NCBI RefSeq assembly: GCF_020892095.1
Contig: NZ_AP024845.1
Coordinates: 1,736,001-1,800,000, forward strand
DNA: 64,000 bases
Direction of reading: 5' to 3'
Source of the DNA: Claveliimonas bilis
Lineage (GTDB): Bacteria > Bacillota > Clostridia > Lachnospirales > Lachnospiraceae
Shown here: positions 33,421-41,499 of the stretch, in pieces
How the letters are laid out: each line of letters starts with the position of its first letter
Position numbering within the stretch: the first letter of the stretch is position 1
Made by a program: the position numbers and the translations under genes
Notes under the pieces: model-generated
What the model saw: only the letters and a program-made list of their open reading frames with translations
The model's database searches: none
What the model was told of the DNA's origin: nothing

Positions 33421-33450
33421 AAAGAGTTCCGCTTTCGGGGCTCTTTGTTT
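33421..33450 (+). terminator. Terminator after the murB-rapZ-whiA-HPr cluster
   Basis: AAAGAG...CC (33421-33430) pairs with GG..CTCTTT (33437-33446) around a short loop, followed by GTTT. Confidence 0.65.
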
Positions 33451-33475
33451 ATGTCTTAGACAGGAGGGAATGGAT

Positions 33476-34411
33476 ATGAAGAAGCTTCTTTTTGTTTATA
33501 ATCCTCATGCAGGGAAAGGACTTTTAAAACCTAAGGTATCGGATATTATAGATATTTTTGTAAAGGCAGGATATGATGTGACAGCATATCCCACACAGTC
33601 TTACCAGGATGCTTACCGAAAAGTTACAGAATATACAGATCCGTATGATCTCGTGGTATGCAGCGGAGGGGATGGTACCATTGATGAGGTGGTGACGGGA
33701 ATGATGGGAAGAGAGAAAAAAATTCCGATCGGCTACATCCCCACAGGAACTACAAATGATTTTGCCAATAGTTTGAAAATCCCCAGAGATATTCTGCGGG
33801 CGGCGGACAATGCGGTTAATGGAGCACAGTTCCCCTGCGACATCGGGCAGTTTAATGAAGATATTTTTGTGTATATTGCCGCTTTCGGACTCTTTACTGA
33901 TGTATCTTATCAGACAAACCAGACGGCGAAAAACCTGCTGGGTCATCTTGCCTATGTTCTGGAAGGGACAAAGCGTATTTTTAATATCCCATCCTACCGG
34001 ATCAAAGTTACCCATGACGGCGAAACGATAGAAGATGAGTTTATTTTCGGAATGGTAACGAACTCCAGATCTGTAGGCGGGTTCCGCAACATGGTAGGAA
34101 AGAATGTTGCGTTCGATGACGGAGTATTTGAGGTGACTCTTATAAAAATGCCGAAAAACCCCATAGAGCTTCAGGAGATCATCACAGCTCTCCTGCTGGA
34201 ACAGACCGACAGCAAGCACATGTATTCTTTTAAGAGCGGGCATCTTACCTTTGAATCGCTGGAGGAGATTCCGTGGACGCTGGATGGAGAATTTGGGGGA
34301 GATCATGATTTTGTGGAAATATATAACCTGAAGCAGGCGCTGAATATCATGGTTCCCAAAAAGCATGTAGAGGAGCTGTCCGTGTCAGGCAAGAAAGAAA
34401 AAAATAAGTAG
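33476..34411 (+). CDS. Diacylglycerol kinase-family lipid kinase
   Basis: 311 residues from ATG 33476, which has AGGAGG at the best distance (ATG 33470 is too close). VYNPHAGKG, the catalytic-domain CSGGDGTIDEVVTG and YIPTGTTNDFANSL are the DAGK_cat signature, and the C-terminal part ends in ...SLEEIPWTLDGEFGGDHDFVEIYNLKQAL as in YegS/BmrU/DgkB enzymes. It phosphorylates a lipid such as diacylglycerol or a related compound at the membrane surface. Confidence 0.92.
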   Translation: MKKLLFVYNPHAGKGLLKPKVSDIIDIFVKAGYDVTAYPTQSYQDAYRKVTEYTDPYDLVVCSGGDGTIDEVVTGMMGREKKIPIGYIPTGTTNDFANSLKIPRDILRAADNAVNGAQFPCDIGQFNEDIFVYIAAFGLFTDVSYQTNQTAKNLLGHLAYVLEGTKRIFNIPSYRIKVTHDGETIEDEFIFGMVTNSRSVGGFRNMVGKNVAFDDGVFEVTLIKMPKNPIELQEIITALLLEQTDSKHMYSFKSGHLTFESLEEIPWTLDGEFGGDHDFVEIYNLKQALNIMVPKKHVEELSVSGKKEKNK

Positions 34412-34439
34412 AATTTTGGAATATTTTTTAAGAAACTAC

Positions 34440-34468
34440 TTGCAAAAGGACAGGCCATATGATATTAT
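34440..34468 (+). promoter_or_regulatory. Sigma-A-type promoter of the tRNA-Glu gene
   Basis: TTGCAA (34440-34445) and TATTAT (34463-34468) with a 17-base spacer, about 50 bases before the tRNA. Confidence 0.6.
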
Positions 34469-34518
34469 ATTATTCGGTCACGTGATGGACTGCAAACGCA
34501 GAAGTCACGGCTGAATAT

Positions 34519-34590
34519 GGCTCCGTGGTCAAGAGGTCAAGACGCTAGCCTCTCACGCTGGAATCAGGGGTTCGATTCCCCTCGGAGTCA
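34519..34590 (+). tRNA. tRNA-Glu (anticodon CTC)
   Basis: A full cloverleaf can be drawn: acceptor GGCTCCG/CGGAGTC, anticodon stem CTAGC/GCTGG with loop CTCTCAC (anticodon CTC), T arm GGGG-TTCGATT-CCCC, discriminator A. CCA is not encoded. It reads GAG codons. A terminator (AAGCCTT/AAGGCTT plus T7) follows. Confidence 0.93.
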
Positions 34591-34595
34591 CTTGG

Positions 34596-34621
34596 AAAGC
34601 CTTGGAAACAAGGCTTTTTTT
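34596..34621 (+). terminator. Terminator after tRNA-Glu
   Basis: AAGCCTT (34597-34603) pairs with AAGGCTT (34610-34616) with a T run to 34621. Confidence 0.8.
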
Positions 34622-34660
34622 GTGCTTAAAGAAGTGGTATGTAACGAGACGGCAGAAGCA

Positions 34661-34690
34661 TTGTACTTGAAGCCGAAGATATAGTATAAT
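34661..34690 (+). promoter_or_regulatory. Probable promoter of the acyltransferase gene
   Basis: TTGTAC (34661-34666) and TATAAT (34685-34690) with an 18-base spacer. Transcription would begin near 34697, which rules out the ATGs at 34691 and 34694 as start codons. Confidence 0.5.
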
Positions 34691-34726
34691 ATGATGGAAT
34701 CAAAGAAAAATGAGAGGAATATACAA

Positions 34727-36559
34727 ATGAAAGCAGGACAAACCGGTTCGGAAAAACGGGAAGGATATATATATGGCATAGACGGACTGCGTGCAGTAGC
34801 GGTACTGATGGTTTTCGCCTATCATTTGCGATTGCCATTTGCGAAAGGCGGTTTGCTGGGGGTTACGGTATTTTTTGTTATATCCGGATTTCTGATTACA
34901 AGAATTTTGATCACGGAACTGGAAAATACGCATACGATAAATTTAAAAAATTTCTGGCTCAGGCGCATGAGAAGACTGCTGCCGGCTGTTCTGACGATGC
35001 TGCCTGTATTGATCTTTGTCACTGCCATATTCAATAGGGTATTGTTCACAAAAGCCTGCTCTGACCTGCTTTCTGTACTTTTGGGATATAATAACTGGTG
35101 GCAGATCTTCAACAATGTTTCTTATTTTGAAAATGCGGGAGCTCCTTCCCCGCTGACGCATTGCTGGTCATTGGCGATTGAAGCGCAGTTTTACCTGGTG
35201 TATCCGCTGCTTCTCATATTTTTATCTAAATTGCGGAACAAAAAGAAAAAAATGATGATTGTGACCATTTTGCTGGCTTTTGTATCTGTGATTCTGATGG
35301 GAGTTTTATTTGACCCGGCCAAGGATCCAAGCAGAGCATATTATGGAACAGATACCAGAGTATTTTCTCTTTTGTTTGGATCCTTCTTAGCTTTTGTCAC
35401 ACAGGATGGAAGGTTGGAAAGGAAAGTTGCAGGACTCATCAGGGAAAGCGTTGGCGTGCTGTCTTTCGCAGGGCTTTTGTGTATGATGGCAGCTATTGAC
35501 GGATACAGCAGCTTTTTGTATAGAGGAGGACAGGCGCTTGCTTCCCTGTTAGCTCTCTTTGTTATCTTGGCAGTACTGAACAAAAGAAGCGTTTTAGGGA
35601 GAGTTTTAAGCATTTTGCCGCTGAAATGGATCGGAGAGCGTTCTTATGGTATTTATTTGTGGCATTATCCTATTATACTTTTGCTTAGCGGAGGTAAAAA
35701 AGCAAGCTGGTGGATTGGCCTGATTGCGATTCTCCTGACTTTTCTTGCGGCTGGATTTTCTTACCGTTTTATAGAAACGCCAATTCGTCATGGAGTGATC
35801 AGGAAAAATCTTGATATTATCAGAAGAGAGCCAAGAACAAGGAGAGAGCGTAAAAGACAGATTCGTTTTTTGAGAAGAGGCCTGAAAATTACAGCATTTG
35901 TCCTGATTGTTGGAGTCAGTTCCATACTATGTGTAGCTCTGGTGCCCCGCAAGAGTGTGCTGAGTAACAAAGAAGAGTTGGAGGCGCAGGCTGATCAGGC
36001 GAAAGCAAAGCAGACAGATAGTGAAGGAGAAGAAAGTAAGTCAAGAAAAGAGATGACAGACGAGGAACTTCTTGCGGATCTTGATTTGCTGCTTATGGGA
36101 GATTCCATAGCCCTGGGAGCATCCGATGAATTTTATGCAGCTTTTCCAAACAGTATTTGTGATGCGGCAGTCAGCAGATATACAACAGAAAGCTTTGATC
36201 TGTATGATTCTTATGTAAATGAAAAAGGATGGGCTGGGGACGGAGTGATTTTTGCGCTTGGAAGTAATGGACTTCTCTATGATTCACTAGGTACAATGCG
36301 CGAAAAGCTGGGACCGGACATGCCGTTTTTTGTATTCACTGCCAGAGCGCCTTATACGACCTGGGAGACATCAAATAATGAAGAGATTTATGAATTTACA
36401 GACTCCACAGACAATACTTATCTCATTGACTGGTATGGTGTAAGTGAAGGACATGCAGAGTACTTCGACGCGGATGAGACTCATCTGACAGAAGAAGGAG
36501 CAAAAGCGTATGTAGAATGCATAAAGGAAGAGGTGCTGAAAGTTTATAAAGAAGAATGA
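34727..36559 (+). CDS. OatA-like acyltransferase with SGNH domain
   Basis: 610 residues from ATG 34727, with GAGAGG upstream and downstream of the probable start of transcription. Residues ~15-370 are an acyltransferase_3 membrane domain with about 10 helices (YGIDGLRAVAVLMVFAYHL, GVTVFFVISGFLITRIL). A linker and an extra helix near 395-415 lead to an outside SGNH esterase-like domain with LLMGDSIALGA (nucleophile S) and DETHLTEEG (D and H). It probably O-acetylates peptidoglycan or another surface glycan, as OatA does. A terminator follows. Confidence 0.9.
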   Translation: MKAGQTGSEKREGYIYGIDGLRAVAVLMVFAYHLRLPFAKGGLLGVTVFFVISGFLITRILITELENTHTINLKNFWLRRMRRLLPAVLTMLPVLIFVTAIFNRVLFTKACSDLLSVLLGYNNWWQIFNNVSYFENAGAPSPLTHCWSLAIEAQFYLVYPLLLIFLSKLRNKKKKMMIVTILLAFVSVILMGVLFDPAKDPSRAYYGTDTRVFSLLFGSFLAFVTQDGRLERKVAGLIRESVGVLSFAGLLCMMAAIDGYSSFLYRGGQALASLLALFVILAVLNKRSVLGRVLSILPLKWIGERSYGIYLWHYPIILLLSGGKKASWWIGLIAILLTFLAAGFSYRFIETPIRHGVIRKNLDIIRREPRTRRERKRQIRFLRRGLKITAFVLIVGVSSILCVALVPRKSVLSNKEELEAQADQAKAKQTDSEGEESKSRKEMTDEELLADLDLLLMGDSIALGASDEFYAAFPNSICDAAVSRYTTESFDLYDSYVNEKGWAGDGVIFALGSNGLLYDSLGTMREKLGPDMPFFVFTARAPYTTWETSNNEEIYEFTDSTDNTYLIDWYGVSEGHAEYFDADETHLTEEGAKAYVECIKEEVLKVYKEE

Positions 36560-36561
36560 AA

Positions 36562-36594
36562 AACCCCGGATCGTTTGGCGGTCCGGGGTTTTTC
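36562..36594 (+). terminator. Terminator after the acyltransferase gene
   Basis: AACCCCGGAT (36562-36571) pairs with GTCCGGGGTT (36581-36590), one G-U pair, followed by a T run. Confidence 0.88.
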
Positions 36595-36633
36595 TGAATG
36601 TATATATGGGAAATGAGTAAAAAGAGAGCGGTT

Positions 36634-37917
36634 TTAAACAGATTCTGCAATTTCTTTTGTTATTTTGAGGAACTTATCCACATCTTCCTTGCCGTGGCAG
36701 TGGAGAGGTGATACACGGATTGCTCCAGGGATTCCCAATGTCTCTACGATTCTCTTAGAATACATGCTGCTGCGTACACGCTCAAATACTGTGACGCCGC
36801 GTTTCATATATTCAATGACACATTCCGGATAATCAAGACCCTTGATGCCCATGGCAATGATCAGGTCCTTCCATGTCAGATCTTCCATATCTACATACAC
36901 TTCCACATTCGGGATATGGCGAAGTCCCGGAACTTCCTTGGTTCCTTCCAGCATCCGGTACAAAATTGCCCGCTCCTGCATGTGAATGCGGTTCATACCT
37001 TCAACGAAAAGAGTACGCTTGTCTGTACTGTGAATAAAATGTTCACCGATAGAGCATACATAATTGATAACTTCCATAATAGCGGCAAAGTTACCGGGAG
37101 TCGGCGTTCCAAGTGCCCATACATCTGCGTCTTTGTGAGTCAGTTTGTGGTGCATCATAGTAGCTACACGGTCAGATACATAGGCAAATCCGCATCCTCT
37201 TACACCGAAGAATTTATAAGGGGCGATATTGGCGGCGTCTACGCCCCAGTCCTCCACATCGATCACAGCGTGAGGAGCGTGCTGAACTGTGTCAGTGATC
37301 ACATAAATTTCGGGATTGATCTCTTTTACCCGACGGACAATCTCTTTAATATCCATGATGTTTCCGGAAATGTTGGAAGCAGCCATAATGCTTACCAGAC
37401 AGGTGTCCTTGTCAACATGTTTCAGAACTTCCTCAACATCAATTCCTCCGGTTGTCTGGTTTGCAGGAACTTCGCGGAACTCTCGTCCTGTTCTTGCACA
37501 TGCATATTCCACGGCGTCGTGTGCGGAAGGATGTTCCAAACAGGATGTCACTGCGTTTGTTCCCCATTTTACATTTTCAAGAATAACGTCTACGACCTGG
37601 AACATTGTCTGGGAAGCGGAAAGTTCTGTTACCAGTGCGCCGGTTTTTGCACCAAATATTACTTCCAGAATTTCTTTTGTTCCTTCGGAAACATAATGAG
37701 CCAGCTTAAGCCCCCTTGCATAATTTCTTTCCGGACAATCCGGGAACTGTTCTGCTGCTGTTTTTGCTTCTACTGCTTTGCGAAGCCTTAATGAGCCGCC
37801 GGAGTTCTCGAAGAAAAGCCGGGGGCCATATAAGGGATCCTCGTCCGCATAGCAAAATTGGTTTTTTAAATGTTTCTGATACTCATCAGGAAACCAGATT
37901 CCGTGTTCTGTGTTCAT
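36634..37917 (-). CDS. Class V aminotransferase-fold PLP enzyme
   Basis: 427 residues on the minus strand; AAAGGAGGAG before ATG. It has the fold of cysteine desulfurase, selenocysteine lyase and isopenicillin-N epimerase. The PLP lysine is K in DAANIAPYKFFGVRGCGFAYV (~235); SIMAASNISGNIMDIKEI and YVITDTVQHAPHAVIDVEDWGVD carry the cofactor-binding aspartate. No desulfurase-type catalytic cysteine loop was recognised, so an amino-acid lyase, epimerase or aminotransferase role is more likely than sulfur transfer. It is divergent from the LysR gene and may be controlled by it. Confidence 0.85.
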   Translation of the reverse strand: MNTEHGIWFPDEYQKHLKNQFCYADEDPLYGPRLFFENSGGSLRLRKAVEAKTAAEQFPDCPERNYARGLKLAHYVSEGTKEILEVIFGAKTGALVTELSASQTMFQVVDVILENVKWGTNAVTSCLEHPSAHDAVEYACARTGREFREVPANQTTGGIDVEEVLKHVDKDTCLVSIMAASNISGNIMDIKEIVRRVKEINPEIYVITDTVQHAPHAVIDVEDWGVDAANIAPYKFFGVRGCGFAYVSDRVATMMHHKLTHKDADVWALGTPTPGNFAAIMEVINYVCSIGEHFIHSTDKRTLFVEGMNRIHMQERAILYRMLEGTKEVPGLRHIPNVEVYVDMEDLTWKDLIIAMGIKGLDYPECVIEYMKRGVTVFERVRSSMYSKRIVETLGIPGAIRVSPLHCHGKEDVDKFLKITKEIAESV

Positions 37918-37989
37918 GATTTCTCCTCCTTTTTTAACAGGAATTTTAATCGTTTATTGTTGCCTTCATCATAGCATGGGGGAAAGAAA

Positions 37990-38018
37990 TTGTGAAATGA
38001 AGAATTTCATTGTATAAT
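37990..38018 (+). promoter_or_regulatory. LysR-gene promoter with inverted repeats in the spacer
   Basis: TTGTGA (37990-37995) and TATAAT (38013-38018) with a 17-base spacer. GAAAT-GAAGA-ATTTC (37994-38008) lies within the spacer, a likely site for LysR autocontrol and for control of the divergent aminotransferase gene. Confidence 0.6.
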
Positions 38019-38061
38019 ATTAATAAATTCTATATTTTGAGAAGACGATACAGGAGGCAAT

Positions 38062-38985
38062 ATGAACATATCCGAGATAGAAACCTTTTTGATGATCGTA
38101 AAAACAAGAAATATCAGTAAGACTGCGGAAAATCTTTTTTTATCTCAGCCTACAGTAAGCCACAGGCTGAAATCTCTGGAGGATGAACTGGATGTAAAAC
38201 TCATTACAAGGAAAAAGGGGTATAAACAGATTGAGCTTACTGCGCAGGGAGAAGAGTTTATCCCCATAGCTGAGCGATGGGTATCGATCTGGAGAGAGAT
38301 GCAGCTTTTGAAACACAGACAGGACAGGCTCTATTTGACTGTAGGATGTACAGACACGATGAATGCAGTCCTTATGGATCTTTACCACAAAATATTGACA
38401 GAAAAGAATCCGGCTATGAATCTCCATATGGAAACGCATTATTCTTACGAGCTGTATGGGCTTCTGGAAAATCATGAGATTGATATCGGGTTTGTTTATC
38501 ATCATCTGCATTTTCGCAATATTATAGCAGAACCGGTGCTAAGAGAGAAGATGTATATTGTACAGCCGGAGAATGCCAGAATCAGAAAACCGTCTATCCA
38601 TACAGACGAACTGGACCCTTCGGATGAGGTATTTGTAAGTTGGGATGGAAATTTTCGGATATGGCATGACCAGAGGATCGGTCAGGGGAAACTTCCTAAG
38701 GTATGGGTAGACAGTTTCGGGCTTCTTGATCATATGCTGGAGGAAGACGGAGTGTGGGCGATTGTACCGGCGTCGGTAGTGGATCGGATCTCGCAGTTGA
38801 AACCTATTTATATCAGCCGGATCGCCAATGAGGTACAGCCGCCGGAGCGTACGATTTATAAGATCAAACACAGATATCCCAATGAGGCTACTCTGAAAGC
38901 GGTACAGATTTTTGAAGAAAAGATGGAGCGCTATCTTCTGGACAGGAATTGGGGATCTTTTGAGAAAAAACAGGAATCAGATTAA
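38062..38985 (+). CDS. LysR-family transcriptional regulator
   Basis: 307 residues, ACAGGAGG upstream. Residues 1-60 are the LysR helix-turn-helix (MNISEIETFLMIVKTRNISKTAENLFLSQPTVSHRLKSLEDELDVKLITRKKG). Residues ~90-300 form the effector-binding domain of two lobes. It lies between the divergent class V aminotransferase gene and the pxp/biotin carboxylase operon and is the obvious regulator of both. A strong terminator separates it from pxpB. Confidence 0.94.
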   Translation: MNISEIETFLMIVKTRNISKTAENLFLSQPTVSHRLKSLEDELDVKLITRKKGYKQIELTAQGEEFIPIAERWVSIWREMQLLKHRQDRLYLTVGCTDTMNAVLMDLYHKILTEKNPAMNLHMETHYSYELYGLLENHEIDIGFVYHHLHFRNIIAEPVLREKMYIVQPENARIRKPSIHTDELDPSDEVFVSWDGNFRIWHDQRIGQGKLPKVWVDSFGLLDHMLEEDGVWAIVPASVVDRISQLKPIYISRIANEVQPPERTIYKIKHRYPNEATLKAVQIFEEKMERYLLDRNWGSFEKKQESD

Positions 38986-39037
38986 ATATAAAAAGAGTAA
39001 ATATATGATACTAAAATAATTCATAAATCTGTTTTGG

Positions 39038-39073
39038 CAGACACGCGTCTTTTTCCCGCGTGTCTGTTTTTTT
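39038..39073 (+). terminator. Terminator after the LysR gene
   Basis: CAGACACGCG (39038-39047) and CGCGTGTCTG (39057-39066) form a perfect 10-bp stem followed by T7. Confidence 0.92.
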
Positions 39074-39209
39074 GAAAAAAGATACTATTTAAGAGATTTA
39101 CAGATAATATAAGAGTTTTGAATGTAAAACAGAGAGAAAAACAGAAAATAGCAACAAATAAAAATGACTTCTTGAAAAATGGAGGAAAAATAGAAAATGT
39201 TAATAATTC

Positions 39210-39255
39210 ATAGACAAATAATCTATTTTTTATTAGAAAATCCCTATGCTATACT
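39210..39255 (+). promoter_or_regulatory. Probable LysR-activated promoter of the pxp operon
   Basis: The 38986-39343 gap holds the LysR terminator, then an AT-rich stretch. ATAGA-N7-TCTAT (39210-39226) is a LysR-type inverted repeat centred about 32 bases before the TATACT box (39250-39255). The expected -35 position is only a T run, as is common for promoters that need an activator. Confidence 0.5.
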
Positions 39256-39343
39256 AGCTGTAATTAATAAAGAAACGTGAAAATTAAGTGTGACAAATAG
39301 ACAAAACGCACAAAAATCAAAGTGAGAGAAAGGAGTGAAGGTC

Positions 39344-40078
39344 ATGGAGGCAAAATTTCTGACGGGCGGCGATGAGTCTTTATATGTACAGCTTGGGGAC
39401 GAAATCAGCCTGGAAGTCAACGGAAGAGTAAAAAGCCTCATGCAGAAACTGGAGGCGGATCCGGTGGACGGTATTGCGGAGATGGTTCCTACCTATGCCA
39501 CACTGATGATCCATTATAAGCCGGAAAAGATTCTTTACGGACAGTTGGTGGAAGAAGTGAAAAAGAGGCTGGATGCAGGCGGGGAAGAAAAAGAAGAAGT
39601 TTCACAGATCGTAAAGGTTCTTCCTATTTGTTATGACAAGGAGTTTGCGTGGGATTTGGAAGAGTGTGCATCATTTGAGAAGGTATCGGTAGAGGAATTT
39701 ATCCGGATGCATTCAGAACATGAATATTATGCGTATATGCTGGGAGTTGCGCCGGGACATGCGTATATGGCGAGATTTGAGGAACCGTTCCATTTCAAGA
39801 GAAGAACGGAGCCGAGAGTACATATTAACGGGCGCTCCATTGTGGCGGCGGAGAATCAGTCAAACCTGATTCCATTCGATCAGCCATGCGGCTGGAATAT
39901 CGTGGCAGGCACACCCTGCAATATCTGTGACTATTCCAAAGAGGAGCCTTTCCTTGTCAATGCAGGAGACTGGGTAAAATATCAGCCTGTCAGCAGGAAG
40001 GAATATGACCAGATCCGTTCTGATGTAGAGCGGGGAACTTATAAACTGGAGACATATGTAAAAAAGGTGGTGAAATAG
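39344..40078 (+). CDS. pxpB: PxpB/KipI-like subunit (AHS1 domain)
   Basis: 244 residues from ATG 39344 (AAAGGAG upstream). It shows the KipI/PxpB fold: YVQLGDEISLEVNGRVKSLMQKL, ICYDKEFAWDLEECA, GVAPGHAYMARFEEPFHFKRRTEPR and QPCGWNIVAGTPC. PxpB is a subunit of ATP-dependent 5-oxoprolinase PxpABC; the same AHS1 domain is one half of the carboxyltransferase of urea carboxylase. It is the first gene of an operon with pxpC, biotin carrier and biotin carboxylase. Confidence 0.9.
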   Translation: MEAKFLTGGDESLYVQLGDEISLEVNGRVKSLMQKLEADPVDGIAEMVPTYATLMIHYKPEKILYGQLVEEVKKRLDAGGEEKEEVSQIVKVLPICYDKEFAWDLEECASFEKVSVEEFIRMHSEHEYYAYMLGVAPGHAYMARFEEPFHFKRRTEPRVHINGRSIVAAENQSNLIPFDQPCGWNIVAGTPCNICDYSKEEPFLVNAGDWVKYQPVSRKEYDQIRSDVERGTYKLETYVKKVVK

Positions 40079-40079
40079 C

Positions 40080-41033
40080 ATGGGAATTATTGTAGAAAAT
40101 CCGGGTATACAGACCACCGTACAGGACGAAGGGCGCTTCGGCTACCAGCAGTTCGGAGTATCGCCAGCCGGCCCCATGGATACCCAGTCCTTCTATATTG
40201 CCAATATTCTGACCGGAAACAGGAGAGGTGAAAGTGCGCTGGAGATTACTTTTATGGGACCGGAGCTGAAGTTTGAGAAGGATAATATCATTGCAGTGAC
40301 AGGAGCCAATGTATCTCCAAGTGTGAATGGAGAGGCGATTCCTATGTACCGGGCAGTTTTGGTACATGCCGGAGATACTCTTTCCTTTGGCGTTGCCAGC
40401 GGAGGGAGCCGGGCTTACATAGCATTTTCCGGAGGGCTTGATGTGCCCGTTGTTATGGGAAGCAAGGCGACATTGATGAGAAATAAACTTGGCGGAGTGG
40501 AAGGCCGCAAACTGGAGAAAGGTGACAGGATCGGCTTCTGCTGTCCCAGGACAACACTTCCTAATATGGAGATGCGCAGGATGGAGCCGGAGGTATTTCC
40601 GCAGGGCGATATTACCTTAAGGGTAGTGACCGGACCACAGGACAGTGCATTTACTGAAGAGGAAGTGCGGAAATTCTTCTGGTACAGTGCAGTGATCACC
40701 AATGAATCTGACCGGATGGGGATCAGGCTGGAAAGAGAAGAACCTCTGAAGCATATCAAAGATGGAAATATACTGACAGACGGCGTGGCGTTCGGCTCCA
40801 TTCAGGTGCCTACCAATGGACAGGTCATTATCATGATGGCGGATCGGCAGACGACAGGTGGTTATACGAAGATCGGAACCGTTATTTCGGTGGATCTGCC
40901 TAAGCTGGCGCAGGCACAGCCGGGATATAAGGTTCATTTTGTGAGAGTGGGGATCCAGCTTGCACAGGAACTTTATTTAAGAAATAAGAAGAAGCTGCAG
41001 AATCTGGAAAAGAAGCTGGGCCAGAGAAGTTAG
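40080..41033 (+). CDS. pxpC: PxpC/KipA-like subunit (AHS2, biotin-dependent carboxyltransferase family)
   Basis: 317 residues, one base after the pxpB stop. VENPGIQTTVQDEGRFGYQQFGVSPAGPMDTQSFYIAN is the classical AHS2 start; later ALEITFMGPELKF, GGSRAYIAFSGGLDVPVVMGSKAT, SDRMGIRLE and ILTDGVAFGSIQVPTNGQVIIMMADRQTTGGYTKIG are also diagnostic. Family members form the PxpBC complex for 5-oxoproline opening, or the carboxyltransferase part of urea carboxylase. The pairing with biotin genes just downstream points to the second possibility for this locus. Confidence 0.92.
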   Translation: MGIIVENPGIQTTVQDEGRFGYQQFGVSPAGPMDTQSFYIANILTGNRRGESALEITFMGPELKFEKDNIIAVTGANVSPSVNGEAIPMYRAVLVHAGDTLSFGVASGGSRAYIAFSGGLDVPVVMGSKATLMRNKLGGVEGRKLEKGDRIGFCCPRTTLPNMEMRRMEPEVFPQGDITLRVVTGPQDSAFTEEEVRKFFWYSAVITNESDRMGIRLEREEPLKHIKDGNILTDGVAFGSIQVPTNGQVIIMMADRQTTGGYTKIGTVISVDLPKLAQAQPGYKVHFVRVGIQLAQELYLRNKKKLQNLEKKLGQRS

Positions 41034-41047
41034 CGGAGGAAAATCGT

Positions 41048-41488
41048 ATGAAGTATGAAAAGATCATTGATCTTCTGCGTGAAGTGGAAAAATCCGGGGT
41101 AGAGGAATTTGAGCTGGAAAAAGAAAACTTTCGTATCCGCATAAAAAAATCATCCGGAAGCAGCCGGGAACCGGAGGGGGAAGCACAGCCGGATACCTCG
41201 GTTTGTGGTTCCGGCAGAAAGACCGAAGATGCAGAAGTGTCTATCCAGGAGGGAACGATCATAAGATCTCCTCTTGTAGGGGTGTTCCATGCAGCAGGAA
41301 GCCAGGAAGGAGAGACATCCGTAACCCTGGGAAGCCGTGTGGAGGCAGGGCAGGTGCTTGGAGCAATAGAGGCTATGAAACTGATGAACGATGTAGTATC
41401 AGGATGTGCAGGGACGATCTCGGAAATATTAGTGAAGGATAAAGAACTTGTAGAGTACGGACAGCCTCTGTTCGTGATAGAAGAGTAG
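41048..41488 (+). CDS. accB: Biotin carboxyl carrier protein
   Basis: 146 residues; GGAGGAAAA upstream. A helical, charged start and a Pro/Gly-rich linker lead to the biotinyl domain with EAMKLMND, the biotin lysine being K111. The domain holds the biotin that shuttles carboxyl groups between biotin carboxylase (next gene) and a carboxyltransferase. No accA or accD gene is found in the window, so the partner here is probably PxpB/PxpC rather than acetyl-CoA carboxylase. The symbol accB is by family only. Confidence 0.92.
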   Translation: MKYEKIIDLLREVEKSGVEEFELEKENFRIRIKKSSGSSREPEGEAQPDTSVCGSGRKTEDAEVSIQEGTIIRSPLVGVFHAAGSQEGETSVTLGSRVEAGQVLGAIEAMKLMNDVVSGCAGTISEILVKDKELVEYGQPLFVIEE

Positions 41489-41499
41489 GGAGTGAAGAC

